A stretch of DNA of 64,000 nt from Clostridiales bacterium. GTDB lineage: Bacteria; Bacillota; Clostridia; Saccharofermentanales; Saccharofermentanaceae. The notes beneath the pieces are model-generated. The model searched no databases, was not told where the DNA came from, and was given only the letters and a program-made list of their open reading frames with translations. The stretch is taken from NCBI GenBank assembly GCA_017958365.1, contig JAGDCV010000047.1:62001-126000 (forward strand). Direction: 5' to 3'. The position numbers and the translations under genes are program-made. Positions 56,090-64,000 of this stretch are shown one piece after another (position 1 is the stretch's first letter; each line of letters starts with the position of its first letter).

Positions 56090-56475
56090 TGGCAAGCGGG
56101 TTCGAGAAGTTAATGCACCGTTTATCAGTCCTCGCGGAACCGATGAGGCTTGATATCCTTACGGTAATAAGTGCTTCGGGAACCTGCTGTGCTTCTGATA
56201 TTCTTTCGCACTTCGATATCACGCAGCCGACTTTGTCCCATCACATGAGCGTTCTTATCGAGAACGAGATCGTAAGCGCCACCAAGAACGGCAGGTTCAT
56301 GCAGTACAGCATCAACAAAAGCGCCGTGGAGGAACTTAAGACCGTGCTTGACGCCTTGTGTGAGGAGAAGAAGGCCGAACCCGTAGCGGTGCCCAAGCTT
56401 CAGGATGAAGACAAGACACGCAAGAAGAAAAAGAAGAGCGAAAAGAAGAAGAAAGACAAGAAAAAGAAGAAATAA
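56089..56475 (+). CDS. ArsR-type transcriptional regulator with poly-lysine tail
   Basis: 128 residues. Residues about 5-90 are a winged helix of the ArsR/SmtB family (LAEPMRLDILTVISA, CASDILSHFDITQPTLSHHMSVLIENEIVSATKNGRFMQYSIN). The usual metal-binding motif ELCVCD is replaced by CCASDI, so two Cys remain. The last 23 residues are almost all Lys with a few Arg, Glu, Asp and Ser. Such a tail would add non-specific DNA or membrane binding. A terminator follows. Confidence 0.87.
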   Translation: MASGFEKLMHRLSVLAEPMRLDILTVISASGTCCASDILSHFDITQPTLSHHMSVLIENEIVSATKNGRFMQYSINKSAVEELKTVLDALCEEKKAEPVAVPKLQDEDKTRKKKKKSEKKKKDKKKKK

Positions 56476-56481
56476 GCGAAC

Positions 56482-56507
56482 AATGCCCCGTATCTGGGGC
56501 ATTTTAT
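56482..56507 (+). terminator. Terminator after the ArsR-type gene
   Basis: AATGCCCC (56482-56489) and GGGGCATT (56496-56503) with a 6-base loop, followed by TTATAATT. Confidence 0.85.
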
Positions 56508-56620
56508 AATTATTAGCATAATATTTACTTTTATCTATTCAAAAAACTGTGCAATTAATCTAAAATATATTTATCCGGATGAGATTCGGAAAAAGAACAC
56601 AACTGAAGGAGATCTTCTAT

Positions 56621-57028
56621 ATGATTAAGATTATCGCAGGTGAAAAGGGAACAGGTAAGACAGCTAAGCTTGTTGATGAGATCAACACAGCTTCAAGACA
56701 GGACAACAATATCGTCTGCATTGAGCGCGGCAACAGACTGGACCAGCTTCTTAAGCCCAATGTCAGACTCATAAATATGAAGGAATACCCCGTAGACGGA
56801 TTTGATCAGCTTTTGGCATTTATCGGCGGTATCTGCTCTAAGGACTATGACCTTACTCACATCTACATCGACAGCATCTACAAGGTAGCTAATGATACAA
56901 GTGCTGAGGGCCTTGAGAACTTCATCACAAAGCTCGACGCATTCCTTAAGGACACACCGGTTACGGCAATGATCATCTTAAGCGGCAAGATCGATGAACT
57001 TCCCGCAGCAGTTAAGGCTTACGTCTGA
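56621..57028 (+). CDS. Small P-loop ATPase-like protein
   Basis: 135 residues with the ATG at 56621 (AAGGAGA upstream); the frame is open for 42 further bases but without support. Walker A is GEKGTGKT (about residues 6-13) and a Walker B-like strand THIYIDSI lies near 82-89. It is much too small for a full AAA or ABC domain. No family is recognised with certainty. It is monocistronic, with its own terminator shared with the next convergent gene. Confidence 0.78.
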   Translation: MIKIIAGEKGTGKTAKLVDEINTASRQDNNIVCIERGNRLDQLLKPNVRLINMKEYPVDGFDQLLAFIGGICSKDYDLTHIYIDSIYKVANDTSAEGLENFITKLDAFLKDTPVTAMIILSGKIDELPAAVKAYV

Positions 57029-57050
57029 TTCCTGTAAAATTGAATAAACA

Positions 57051-57077
57051 GGCGGGTCCCGAGGGACCCGCTTTTAT
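57051..57077. terminator. Bidirectional terminator between convergent genes
   Basis: GCGGGTCCC (57052-57060), GA, GGGACCCGC (57063-57071), then TTTTATTTT on the plus strand. On the minus strand the stem is followed by a weaker TGTTTATTC. Confidence 0.88.
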
Positions 57078-57637
57078 TTTGCCGTTATCTTGTTCTTGAT
57101 AAACAGTTCGGTGTAACCGACAGCTATCGCAGGTATCAAAGCCATAAGGTAATAGTTGTGTATGAAATATATATGTCCCCATGAAAGAGCGATGGCTGCG
57201 ATGTTATACAAAACAAGGCTTACATACATCTTTCTTCTTCCGTAGTACATGAAAAAGAATACATTATATACGGCGACCATGAGTATGACACCGATGCCTG
57301 AGAGGATGTTCAAGAATTTAAACGCGGGACTAAACGAATTGACTCCGTTTACAAGAAGTGCCGTACCGATGGCGATCACGACAGGTCCTATGGCCCATGT
57401 CATCCTGACGGTCTTCTCTTCGGTTTTATTCAAGAAGACCTTGACAGTTCTGGTTATGTAAACTGCAAGATAGAAAACGGCACTCGCGATCATCGCCATG
57501 ATGGAGATGATCTCAAAAGGATTTGTTTCCCCGGTACCGAACAGGTCCAGGTTCTTCATCAAAACGAACATTGCCATAATAAAGCTCAGGATCAATATGA
57601 TGCATGAGATCCATTCAATTTTCTGAATTCTTGACAT
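57074..57637 (-). CDS. Six-helix membrane protein, unknown function
   Basis: 187 residues with six hydrophobic segments, evenly spaced, and short loops. No family recognised. The ATG at 57637 has AAGGAGGTG nine bases upstream; in-frame GTG at 57646 overlaps that site. The C-terminus is short and basic (LFIKNKITAK). Divergent from the rimP operon. Confidence 0.75.
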   Translation of the reverse strand: MSRIQKIEWISCIILILSFIMAMFVLMKNLDLFGTGETNPFEIISIMAMIASAVFYLAVYITRTVKVFLNKTEEKTVRMTWAIGPVVIAIGTALLVNGVNSFSPAFKFLNILSGIGVILMVAVYNVFFFMYYGRRKMYVSLVLYNIAAIALSWGHIYFIHNYYLMALIPAIAVGYTELFIKNKITAK

Positions 57638-57766
57638 GATGATCACCTCCTTGTAAAAGATATTTTACCAAACGATACGTTGATAATCAAACAAAATTTC
57701 ATTTTGATATTTGCCTGAAGGTGCTCCATGTGCTAATATATACGCGTTCAGATTACTTTTATTAGT

Positions 57767-57796
57767 AAACGAGCTTCTTGGAGCTCGTTTTTCTTT
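57767..57796 (+). terminator. Attenuator-like hairpin in the rimP-nusA leader
   Basis: AAACGAGCT (57767-57775) and AGCTCGTTT (57782-57790), loop TCTTGG, followed by TTCTTTT. It has the form of an intrinsic terminator, but lies in the leader 26 bases before rimP. It could attenuate the operon, possibly with NusA feedback, which is a known theme for nusA operons. Confidence 0.7.
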
Positions 57797-57821
57797 TAGG
57801 AAAAACAGAACAGGAGTGAAT

Positions 57822-58289
57822 ATGGCAAAAAGGTCTAAGATCGCTCAGGAAGCTTACGACATAGCCAAGCCTGAGGCGGAAAAGATGGGGTTTGATCTTG
57901 TTGATGCCGAGTACAAGAAGGAAGGGCAGGGAATGTTCCTGAGGCTCTTCATCGACAGGAAAGGCGGCATATCGATCGACGATTGTGAAGCGTTCAGCAA
58001 AGTGATAGATCCTATCTTCGATGAGAAACTTAAATGCGATGCCGATTTCTTTGAGGTCAGCTCCCCCGGTCTTACAAGACCTTTGGAGGAGATCTCTGAC
58101 TACGTAAGGTATGAAGGTGAGCTTATCGACGTTAAACTGTTTACGGCAGAGAAGCTTGGCACCAAGAGCTTTACGGGAAAGATACTCGAGGCAAAGGACG
58201 ACAAGGTCGTATTCGAGAAGGAAGACGGATCACAGGCGGAGCTTCTGCTTACTGACATTAGCAAAGCCGTAAGACACATAGTTTTTTAA
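57822..58289 (+). CDS. rimP: Ribosome maturation factor RimP
   Basis: 155 residues. Conserved LRLFIDRKGGISIDDCEAFSK, then FEVSSPGLTRPL, are signatures of this 30S assembly factor. The ATG at 57822 follows ACAGGAG; an earlier in-frame ATG at 57711 lies upstream of the leader hairpin and is rejected. First gene of rimP-nusA-rnpM-ylxQ-infB-rbfA. Confidence 0.94.
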   Translation: MAKRSKIAQEAYDIAKPEAEKMGFDLVDAEYKKEGQGMFLRLFIDRKGGISIDDCEAFSKVIDPIFDEKLKCDADFFEVSSPGLTRPLEEISDYVRYEGELIDVKLFTAEKLGTKSFTGKILEAKDDKVVFEKEDGSQAELLLTDISKAVRHIVF

Positions 58290-58307
58290 TATTTGGAGGT
58301 ATATAAA

Positions 58308-59480
58308 ATGGCAAAGAAAAAGGAGTCTGCACAGGAGCCCAGAGATAACGTGCTTGATGTTATCAAGCTTCTTGCAAGAGAGAGAGGAATTGACGAGGAA
58401 GAGCTCATCAAGGCTGTTGAAGACGGTATGGTCACAGCTTATAAGAGAGAGTTCTCCAGTGCCGGTATCATCGAGACAGTTGAGGCTGAGATCGATCGCG
58501 AGACCGGTGAGATCTATGTATACCAGTTGAAGGAAGTAGTTGACGAGGTTGAAGATCCCGTTAACGAGGTTTCCATCGAAGAGGCTAAGGCAGCCGATCC
58601 CGACGTTGAGCTCGGTGACTTCCTTGAGTACGGTCTTGATGCCGATAAGCTCGGAAGACTTGCTGCTACAGCTGCAAAGAGCGCAATCTCACAGAAGGTA
58701 AGAAGCGCTGAATATAAGAGGATCAACGATGAGTTCTCCGGCAAGATCGGTGAGCTTGCTTCAGGAATCATCGTAAGAAAGGACGCAAGAAACGTCTATG
58801 TTGATATCGATCACGCTGAGGCTGTTCTTCCCAGAAACGGCCAGATCAGAGGCGAGAGCTATGAGGTCAACAGGACAATGAAGTTCCTCGTATTAAGAGT
58901 TGAGGAGCACAACGACCGTCCTTCCATCACAGTTTCAAGAACGGCACCTGAGCTTGTTAAGAAGCTCTTTGAGCTTGAGATCCCCGAGGTTAAGTCCGGT
59001 GAGGTCATCATCCAGGGCGTTACAAGAGAGCCCGGTTCAAGATCCAAGGTTGCTGTTTACTCAAGAGATGAGAACATCGATGCTAAGGGTTCCTGCGTAG
59101 GACCCAGAGGTCAGAGAGTACAGACCATCATGAACGAGTTGGGCGGAGAGAAGATCGACATCATCGATTGGAACGAAGATCCCGCACTGTTCATCAGCGA
59201 AGCTTTGCAGCCTGCAAAGGCCATCAGAGTTGATACTGAGGTAACGACCAAGGAAGACGGTCATGTTGAGCGTTATGCCAAGGTTATCGTACCCGATCAG
59301 CAGTTCAATCTTGCTATCGGAAGAGCAGGTCAGAACGTAAGACTTGCTGCTCACCTCACAGGCTATAAGATCGACATTAAAAGAGAGTCTGATGACGCTA
59401 CTGAGGCAACTCAGTCCGTTATCGATAAGTTCACTGTAGCTGAAGAAGAAAGCACAGACGGAGAACAGACTGAAGAATGA
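58308..59480 (+). CDS. nusA: Transcription termination/antitermination factor NusA
   Basis: 390 residues: N-terminal RNA polymerase-binding domain (about 10-125), S1 domain (about 135-200, VRKDARNVYVDIDHAEAVLP), and KH1/KH2 domains (VKSGEVIIQGVTREPGSRSKVAV; CVGPRGQRV; VPDQQFNLAIGRAGQNVRLAAHLTGYKIDI). The C-terminal acidic repeats of E. coli NusA are absent, normal for Firmicutes. TTTGGAGG precedes the ATG at 58308. Confidence 0.96.
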   Translation: MAKKKESAQEPRDNVLDVIKLLARERGIDEEELIKAVEDGMVTAYKREFSSAGIIETVEAEIDRETGEIYVYQLKEVVDEVEDPVNEVSIEEAKAADPDVELGDFLEYGLDADKLGRLAATAAKSAISQKVRSAEYKRINDEFSGKIGELASGIIVRKDARNVYVDIDHAEAVLPRNGQIRGESYEVNRTMKFLVLRVEEHNDRPSITVSRTAPELVKKLFELEIPEVKSGEVIIQGVTREPGSRSKVAVYSRDENIDAKGSCVGPRGQRVQTIMNELGGEKIDIIDWNEDPALFISEALQPAKAIRVDTEVTTKEDGHVERYAKVIVPDQQFNLAIGRAGQNVRLAAHLTGYKIDIKRESDDATEATQSVIDKFTVAEEESTDGEQTEE

Positions 59481-59758
59481 CGACGGCCAGACCGAAGAAG
59501 CAGCCCCAGAGAATGTGTGTCAGCTGCAGGACCAGACGCGATAAGAGAGATCTTGTCCGTGTGACTCTCAAGGATGACGGCACATTGGTTGTAGATCCGA
59601 CAGGTAAGATGCCCGGAAGAGGAGCCTATCTTTGCAAGGATGAGAACTGCATTAAGATGGAACTCAAGGCGCACCGTATCTCGAAGGGTCTGAAAGCAGA
59701 AGTCAATGCCGAGGAACTGAGTAAACTTGCCGGGGAGATTGCAAAACTTGACGGATGA
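59477..59758 (+). CDS. ylxR: YlxR/RnpM family RNA-binding protein
   Basis: 93 residues of DUF448: RMCVSCRTRRDKRDLVRV near the N-terminus and the PGRGAYLCKDENCI core. The family binds RNA; in B. subtilis (RnpM) it interacts with RNase P RNA. Start overlaps the nusA stop by four bases. The invariant Cys residues, CVSC, are present. Confidence 0.93.
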   Translation: MTTARPKKQPQRMCVSCRTRRDKRDLVRVTLKDDGTLVVDPTGKMPGRGAYLCKDENCIKMELKAHRISKGLKAEVNAEELSKLAGEIAKLDG

Positions 59759-60089
59759 GCTTAACACATTAAAGTTCCTGGGACTTGCGGCCAGAGCAGG
59801 AAAAGTGGTTTCCGGATTCGACCAGGTGACATCCTGTGTCAGAAGAGGGCAGGCACAGCTCCTGATAATAGCCACAGACATATCAAGGAATACGTTATCG
59901 AAGCTCCTTGATGTAGGACAGAAGGACAATGTTCAACTGCCCGATGCGTTCAGCTTCGGAACACAGTATGAACTCGGCAGGGCAATCGGCAAGCCTGACA
60001 GGGCGCTCATTGCCATAACGGACAAGGGGTTCGCGGATAAGCTTTCCGCAATGCTTCAATCGATGATTAACAAGGAGGATATTCATTAA
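59748..60089 (+). CDS. ylxQ: L7Ae-type RNA-binding protein YlxQ
   Basis: 113 residues of the L7Ae/L30e/S12e family, which bind kink-turn [17 protein letters not shown] opens the chain and [13 protein letters not shown] marks the RNA-binding loop. The start is taken at TTG 59748, about 11 bases after GGGGAG; TTGs at 59727 and 59739 are alternatives. It overlaps ylxR by 11 bases and infB by one. Confidence 0.9.
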   Translation: MTDELNTLKFLGLAARAGKVVSGFDQVTSCVRRGQAQLLIIATDISRNTLSKLLDVGQKDNVQLPDAFSFGTQYELGRAIGKPDRALIAITDKGFADKLSAMLQSMINKEDIH

Positions 60090-62884
60090 TGAGTGAGAAT
60101 TCCGATAAGGATAATAAGTCACAGGTAAGCAAAGGAGTCTCCGGTACAAAGGAGCTCCGTGTAAGGCGTGTTCATAAGAAGAAGGCAGCTGAGCCTTCAG
60201 AGACACCCGTTGCCGAGACTTCGAAGGCTGCTGAAGTTGTAGCAGCTCCTGTTGAGGCTGCCGCCGAGACTAAGGAACCGGCTAAGGCTTCTAAGACAAC
60301 CAAGACAACAAAAACTACTAAGGCCAAGGCAGAGCCCAAGGTTGAAGAGAAGAAGGAAGAGCCTAAGACGGAAGAGGCTAAGCCTGCTGCCAAGAAGAGA
60401 ACTACAAAGAAGGCTGCTGAGCCCGCTTCAGAGGAAACGGCAGTTGAGGAGAAGCCCAAGGCAGCGAAAACAACCAAGTCCAATGCTGCGGCTAAGACTG
60501 AGGAAGAGCCTGAAGTAAAGCCTGAGCCTAAGGTGGAGGAAGAGCCCAAGAAGGAGCAGGAGCCTCCCAAGGCTGCCGAGCCCGCTGAGCCTTCCATCGA
60601 CAGAACGAAGATATCTTCCGCTGTTGTTGCCATGCCTGAGACGGTAAGAACGTCAACTGTAATTCCCGAGAGAAGATACGGCAACAGAACAGGCGGCTAT
60701 CAGGGCGGCGGCTACAGAGGCGGCGCTCAGGGCAGAGGTCCCAGGCCCCAGGGTCAGGGCGGCGGATTCAGATCCGGCGGTCCCGGAAGAGGTCCTGCAG
60801 GCGGATTTGCCAAGGATAAGGATGAAGAGGGCGGCAATGCACATCCCGCAGCAAGAAGACCCGCAAAGCCCAAGTCCGATGCACCCATGGAAGACATCAA
60901 GAAGAGCAGGACTTCCTATGCAGAGAAGTCTGCTTTCGACAAGAAGCACGACGACAGAGATCGTGAGAGACAGAACGGCAACGGTGACAGACGTCTTAAG
61001 AACAGAGGCGGACAGTATAACAACGGCCGTATTCAGGGTGACGAAGAGTATGATGATTATTCATACGGCAGAAAGAAAAAGAAGAAGAATTCTTATGAGG
61101 AAGCAAACATAGTCGAGCAGACTATAACTGATATCCAGATTCCTCCTTTCATCACTGTTAAGGAGTTTGCCGAGGGTATCGGCAAGAAGTCTTCCGAGGT
61201 CATCAAGGAGCTCATGGTAAAGCTCGGCGTAATGGCTACTATCAACCAGGAACTCGACTTCGATACTGCATGTCTGCTTGCTGACGGATTCGGCATCAAT
61301 GCTACTTTGCTTGAAGAGAAGACAGAAGAGGATATCCTCTTTGATGACGATGACGATAAGATCACGGAGAACATGGAGACAAGACCTCCGGTAGTTGTTG
61401 TCATGGGTCACGTTGACCACGGTAAGACATCGTTGCTCGATAAGATCCGTGCATCTTCAGTTGCTGCAGGCGAGGCCGGCGGTATCACACAGAAGATCGG
61501 TGCTTATACGGTAAGAGTTAAGGGAAGACAGATCACTTTACTTGATACGCCCGGTCACGAAGCGTTCACGACGATGAGAGCACGTGGTGCCCAGGTAACG
61601 GATATCGCTATCCTTGTAGTTGCCGCAGACGATGGTGTCATGCCCCAGACGATCGAGGCTATCAACCATGCCAAGGCAGCTAACACGGAGATCGTTGTTG
61701 CCATCAACAAGATCGATAAGCCCGGTGCTAATCCCGATAAGGTTAAGCAGGAGCTTTCCAACTACGAATTGATCCCCGAGGAGTGGGGCGGATCCACTAT
61801 CATGGTTCCCGTTTCCGCTAAGCAGGGTATCGGTATCGACGAGCTTCTCGAGAACGTTCTTCTCGTGGCTGACGTTAAGGAACTTAAGGCTGATCCCAAG
61901 AGACAGATGAAGGGAACGGTCATAGAGGCACAGCTTGATAAGAACAGAGGTCCTGTTGCTACCATCCTCGTACAGAGAGGTACATTGAAGCAGGGTGATG
62001 CAGTTGTCTGCGGAGCCATGATCGGTAACATCAGAGCCATGTACGACGATAAGGGTGAGCCCATCAAGAAGGCAGGCCCTTCCATCCCTGTTGAGATCTT
62101 AGGTCTTCCTGAAGTACCTGATGCAGGTGAGTCCATCTATGCCGTTAAGGATGAGAAGATGGCAAGACAGCTTGTTGAGAAGAGAAAGATCAAGCAGCGT
62201 GAGGAGCACATCAGAAAGAGCTCGAGAATGAGCCTTGAGACTCTCGCCGTTCAGATGGCTGAGGGTAACATCAAGGATCTTAACATCATCGTTAAGGCTG
62301 ATATCCAGGGTTCCGTCGAGGCTGTTACACAGTCCTTCGAGAAGCTCTCCAACGATGAAGTACGTGTTAAGGTTATCCACGGTGCCGTTGGTGCGATCAA
62401 CGAGTCCGATATCGTTCTTGCTGACGTAAGTAACGCAGTAATCATCGGATTTAACGTCCGTCCTAATGCCATCATCACTGAGAAGGCTAAGGAGGCAGGC
62501 GTTGAGATCAAGCTTTACGACGTCATCTACAAGGCTACGGAGGATATCGAGAAGGCCATGAAGGGTATGCTCGAGCCTACATTCGAAGAGGTCGTATTGG
62601 GCCACGCCGAGATCCGCGAACTGTTCAAGGTTTCAGGTGTCGGTACGATCGGAGGCTGCTATGTTACTGACGGTAAGATCATCAGAAACTGCGGCGTAAG
62701 GATCTTAAGAAACGATATCGTTATCCATACGGGTGAGCTTGCATCACTCCAGAGACTTAAGGATTCCGTTAAGGAAGTCGTCTCCGGTTTCGAGTGCGGT
62801 CTTTCCGTTGCAAACTACAATGACATTAAGGTAGGAGACGTCGTTGAGGCGTTCACCAGCCAAGAGGTAGAAAGAGATGCGTAG
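60089..62884 (+). CDS. infB: Translation initiation factor IF-2
   Basis: 931 residues. The first 330 are low-complexity Lys/Ala/Glu/Pro and Gly/Arg-rich (a G/R box near 195-230), then an IF2 N-domain (about 345-415). The GTPase has G1 GHVDHGKT, G3 DTPGHE and G4 NKID, followed by domains II-IV. The long N-terminus is variable across the family. It brings fMet-tRNA to the 30S subunit. Starts at TAATG overlapping ylxQ; overlaps rbfA by eight bases. Confidence 0.97.
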   Translation: MSENSDKDNKSQVSKGVSGTKELRVRRVHKKKAAEPSETPVAETSKAAEVVAAPVEAAAETKEPAKASKTTKTTKTTKAKAEPKVEEKKEEPKTEEAKPAAKKRTTKKAAEPASEETAVEEKPKAAKTTKSNAAAKTEEEPEVKPEPKVEEEPKKEQEPPKAAEPAEPSIDRTKISSAVVAMPETVRTSTVIPERRYGNRTGGYQGGGYRGGAQGRGPRPQGQGGGFRSGGPGRGPAGGFAKDKDEEGGNAHPAARRPAKPKSDAPMEDIKKSRTSYAEKSAFDKKHDDRDRERQNGNGDRRLKNRGGQYNNGRIQGDEEYDDYSYGRKKKKKNSYEEANIVEQTITDIQIPPFITVKEFAEGIGKKSSEVIKELMVKLGVMATINQELDFDTACLLADGFGINATLLEEKTEEDILFDDDDDKITENMETRPPVVVVMGHVDHGKTSLLDKIRASSVAAGEAGGITQKIGAYTVRVKGRQITLLDTPGHEAFTTMRARGAQVTDIAILVVAADDGVMPQTIEAINHAKAANTEIVVAINKIDKPGANPDKVKQELSNYELIPEEWGGSTIMVPVSAKQGIGIDELLENVLLVADVKELKADPKRQMKGTVIEAQLDKNRGPVATILVQRGTLKQGDAVVCGAMIGNIRAMYDDKGEPIKKAGPSIPVEILGLPEVPDAGESIYAVKDEKMARQLVEKRKIKQREEHIRKSSRMSLETLAVQMAEGNIKDLNIIVKADIQGSVEAVTQSFEKLSNDEVRVKVIHGAVGAINESDIVLADVSNAVIIGFNVRPNAIITEKAKEAGVEIKLYDVIYKATEDIEKAMKGMLEPTFEEVVLGHAEIRELFKVSGVGTIGGCYVTDGKIIRNCGVRILRNDIVIHTGELASLQRLKDSVKEVVSGFECGLSVANYNDIKVGDVVEAFTSQEVERDA

Positions 62885-63281
62885 AAATAGAGCTGAGATC
62901 GTTGGCGATGAGATGAGGAAGGTGATGCAGGACATCATCAGCAACGAGGTAAAAGATCCCCGTGTTCCTCTGCTTACGTCGGTCACGCAGGTCAAGATGA
63001 CCCGTGACCTGTCTCATGCCACAGTCTTTATCTCTGTGTTCGGTAACGATCACGATAAGAAGGAAGCACTCGATGCCATCGACGGCGCGAAAGGTTTCAT
63101 CCGCTATGAGATGTGTAAGAGGATCAACCTGAGACTTGCACCCGAGCTTCACTTCAAGCTTGATAACACACTTGAGGAAGCCGCAAGAATGGATGCATTG
63201 ATCGATAAGACCCTTGCTGATGATAAGGCTATCAGAGAAGAACTCGGCATAGCCGATGAGGATCCTTCCGACGGGGAGTAA
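62877..63281 (+). CDS. rbfA: 30S ribosome-binding factor A
   Basis: 134 residues with the KH-like fold signature: [45 protein letters not shown] and [24 protein letters not shown] late 30S maturation factor. GAGGT lies before the ATG, inside the infB end. Confidence 0.95.
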   Translation: MRRNRAEIVGDEMRKVMQDIISNEVKDPRVPLLTSVTQVKMTRDLSHATVFISVFGNDHDKKEALDAIDGAKGFIRYEMCKRINLRLAPELHFKLDNTLEEAARMDALIDKTLADDKAIREELGIADEDPSDGE

Positions 63282-63285
63282 CCTA

Positions 63286-64000
63286 ATGAAAGACTTGTAT
63301 TTTGAAGGTTCGCTCAAGATCGCAAAGCTGATTACGGACAGGGCCGCTGCTCTTAAGAAGAGCGGCGGTGCTGTTCTTGTTTTTCCGCACAAAAGCGTTG
63401 ACGGAGACTGCGTAGGTTCTTCGTGCGCGGTTGCGAGCATCTTCAGAAACTTAGGTGCGAATGCATGGGTTGCAATGCCCGAGGAGATTCCCGATAACAT
63501 GGGTTTTCTCGGCGTCGACGATCTTCTTTTCTACCCGGAAGAGAATTTCCTTGAAGGTGACCTTCTTATAAACGGCAGCCGTTATGAGACGGCTTTCTCT
63601 ACGGACTGCACCGAGGGAAGAAGGATGGGAACTAACGAGAAGATCTTCGAGTACTATCCCGATTCTCTTGATATCGATCACCACGAGGTGACACATCTTC
63701 AGAATGATCTTAAGTGGATCGAACCCGGTGCATCTTCTGCATGTGAGATGGTCTACTATGTTGCATGCCAGGTCGCATCACTTACGGGAAAGGATATCAA
63801 AGACATAATCGACCTTCGTGCCGCCAAGTGCCTTATGGCTGGTATAGTTACGGATACCGGAAGGTTTACTTATACGAATACCAAGCCTGAGACTCTTGAA
63901 GCAGCAGGAACTTTAATGGAGTTAGGCGGAAACATCACTGAGGTTTGTTATCAGCTGTTCGATCTGAAGACTCCGCAGGAGTTCTCGATATCAACGGCAG
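63286..64000 (+). CDS. nrnA: NrnA-type DHH phosphoesterase (partial)
   Basis: 238 residues are visible before the window ends. The N-terminal HKSVDGDCVGS is a variant of the DHH motif I (HxxPDxDxxGS), with Val where Pro is usual. DIDHHEV is the DHH motif III, and AGIVTDTGRFTYTNT is motif IV. In Firmicutes this gene follows rbfA and encodes NrnA, which degrades nanoRNA and pAp. Four bases separate it from rbfA. No strong ribosome binding site is seen except GGGGAG at 63273-63278. Confidence 0.9.
   Translation, partial: MKDLYFEGSLKIAKLITDRAAALKKSGGAVLVFPHKSVDGDCVGSSCAVASIFRNLGANAWVAMPEEIPDNMGFLGVDDLLFYPEENFLEGDLLINGSRYETAFSTDCTEGRRMGTNEKIFEYYPDSLDIDHHEVTHLQNDLKWIEPGASSACEMVYYVACQVASLTGKDIKDIIDLRAAKCLMAGIVTDTGRFTYTNTKPETLEAAGTLMELGGNITEVCYQLFDLKTPQEFSISTA

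Noticed and set aside
57711-57821. N-terminal extension of RimP by 37 codons
   Set aside because: It covers the attenuator-like hairpin and the ribosome binding site of the normal RimP start.
60172-60684. Long minus-strand open frame (170 codons) opposite infB
   Set aside because: It is the shadow of the Lys/Ala/Glu-rich IF-2 N-terminus; its Ala/Ser/Val-only composition reflects the complement of GAG, AAG and GCT codons, and there is no ribosome binding site.

Overview
The window is a gene-dense, purely chromosomal stretch of a low-to-mid GC Gram-positive bacterium. It is most likely an anaerobic member of the Clostridia (Bacillota), perhaps from a gut or rumen. The reasons are: strong AGGAGG-type ribosome binding sites; a T-box leader before a branched-chain amino acid operon; the Firmicute gene orders rpsF-ssb-rpsR-rplI-dnaB, tilS-hpt-ftsH and rimP-nusA-rnpM/ylxR-ylxQ-infB-rbfA-nrnA; lipoproteins with no outer-membrane machinery; and oxygen-sensitive Fe-S enzymes including an [FeFe] hydrogenase-like protein. 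The species cannot be named from the sequence. I see no tRNA, rRNA, CRISPR array, insertion sequence or prophage.

Layout. 1-7162: the 3' end of malQ, then glycerol kinase, an AEC-type permease, an SseB-like protein, an anchored protein of unknown function, release factor 1, and a TsaC/Sua5 protein fused to a degenerate phosphatase-like domain. 7194-15395: replication, translation and proteostasis genes (rpsF, ssb, rpsR, rplI, dnaB, tilS, hpt, ftsH, xpt). 15426-22841: a BMP-type lipoprotein, two membrane or dipeptidase genes in divergent arrangement, an Fe-S aldo/keto reductase with an SDR, a His-rich membrane protein, and an ECF sigma factor with its membrane partner. 22914-25136: a polar amino acid ABC transporter. 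25141-31637: the T-box-controlled ilvB-ilvN-ilvC-ilvD operon, with an HD-GYP protein bearing an extracellular cellulose-binding-like domain at its end.

31641-42686: an accessory-like but chromosomal mix. It holds a CPBP protease, a YunG-PPOX fusion, a DHH phosphoesterase, a DUF815 AAA ATPase, a candidate small transcript, DUF4190 and DUF2752 membrane proteins, a YfcE phosphodiesterase, a variant [FeFe] hydrogenase, an HD hydrolase and a GH3 beta-glucosidase. 42772-50004: secreted and lipoprotein genes, a macro-domain protein, a decayed VWA gene, a MntP-ZIP metal transporter fusion and a RES-domain protein. 50023-54460: a carbohydrate ABC transporter. 54554-57637: a lipoprotein, a YhbD/DUF4004 regulator coupled to an ArsR-type regulator with a poly-lysine tail, a small P-loop protein and a membrane protein. 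57822-64000: the rimP-nusA-infB-rbfA operon, running into nrnA, which is cut by the window end.

The most unusual points are: (i) the MntP-ZIP fusion, joining a metal exporter family to a metal importer family; (ii) the Sua5 protein whose fused LMW phosphatase domain has lost both its catalytic Cys and Arg; (iii) a standalone structured small transcript with an 18-codon ORF; (iv) an HD-GYP receptor with a CBM2-like sensor tied to the ilv operon; (v) three genes whose promoter -10 boxes lie so close to the start codon, with no ribosome binding site, that leaderless mRNAs are likely; and (vi) a solitary RES-domain protein.
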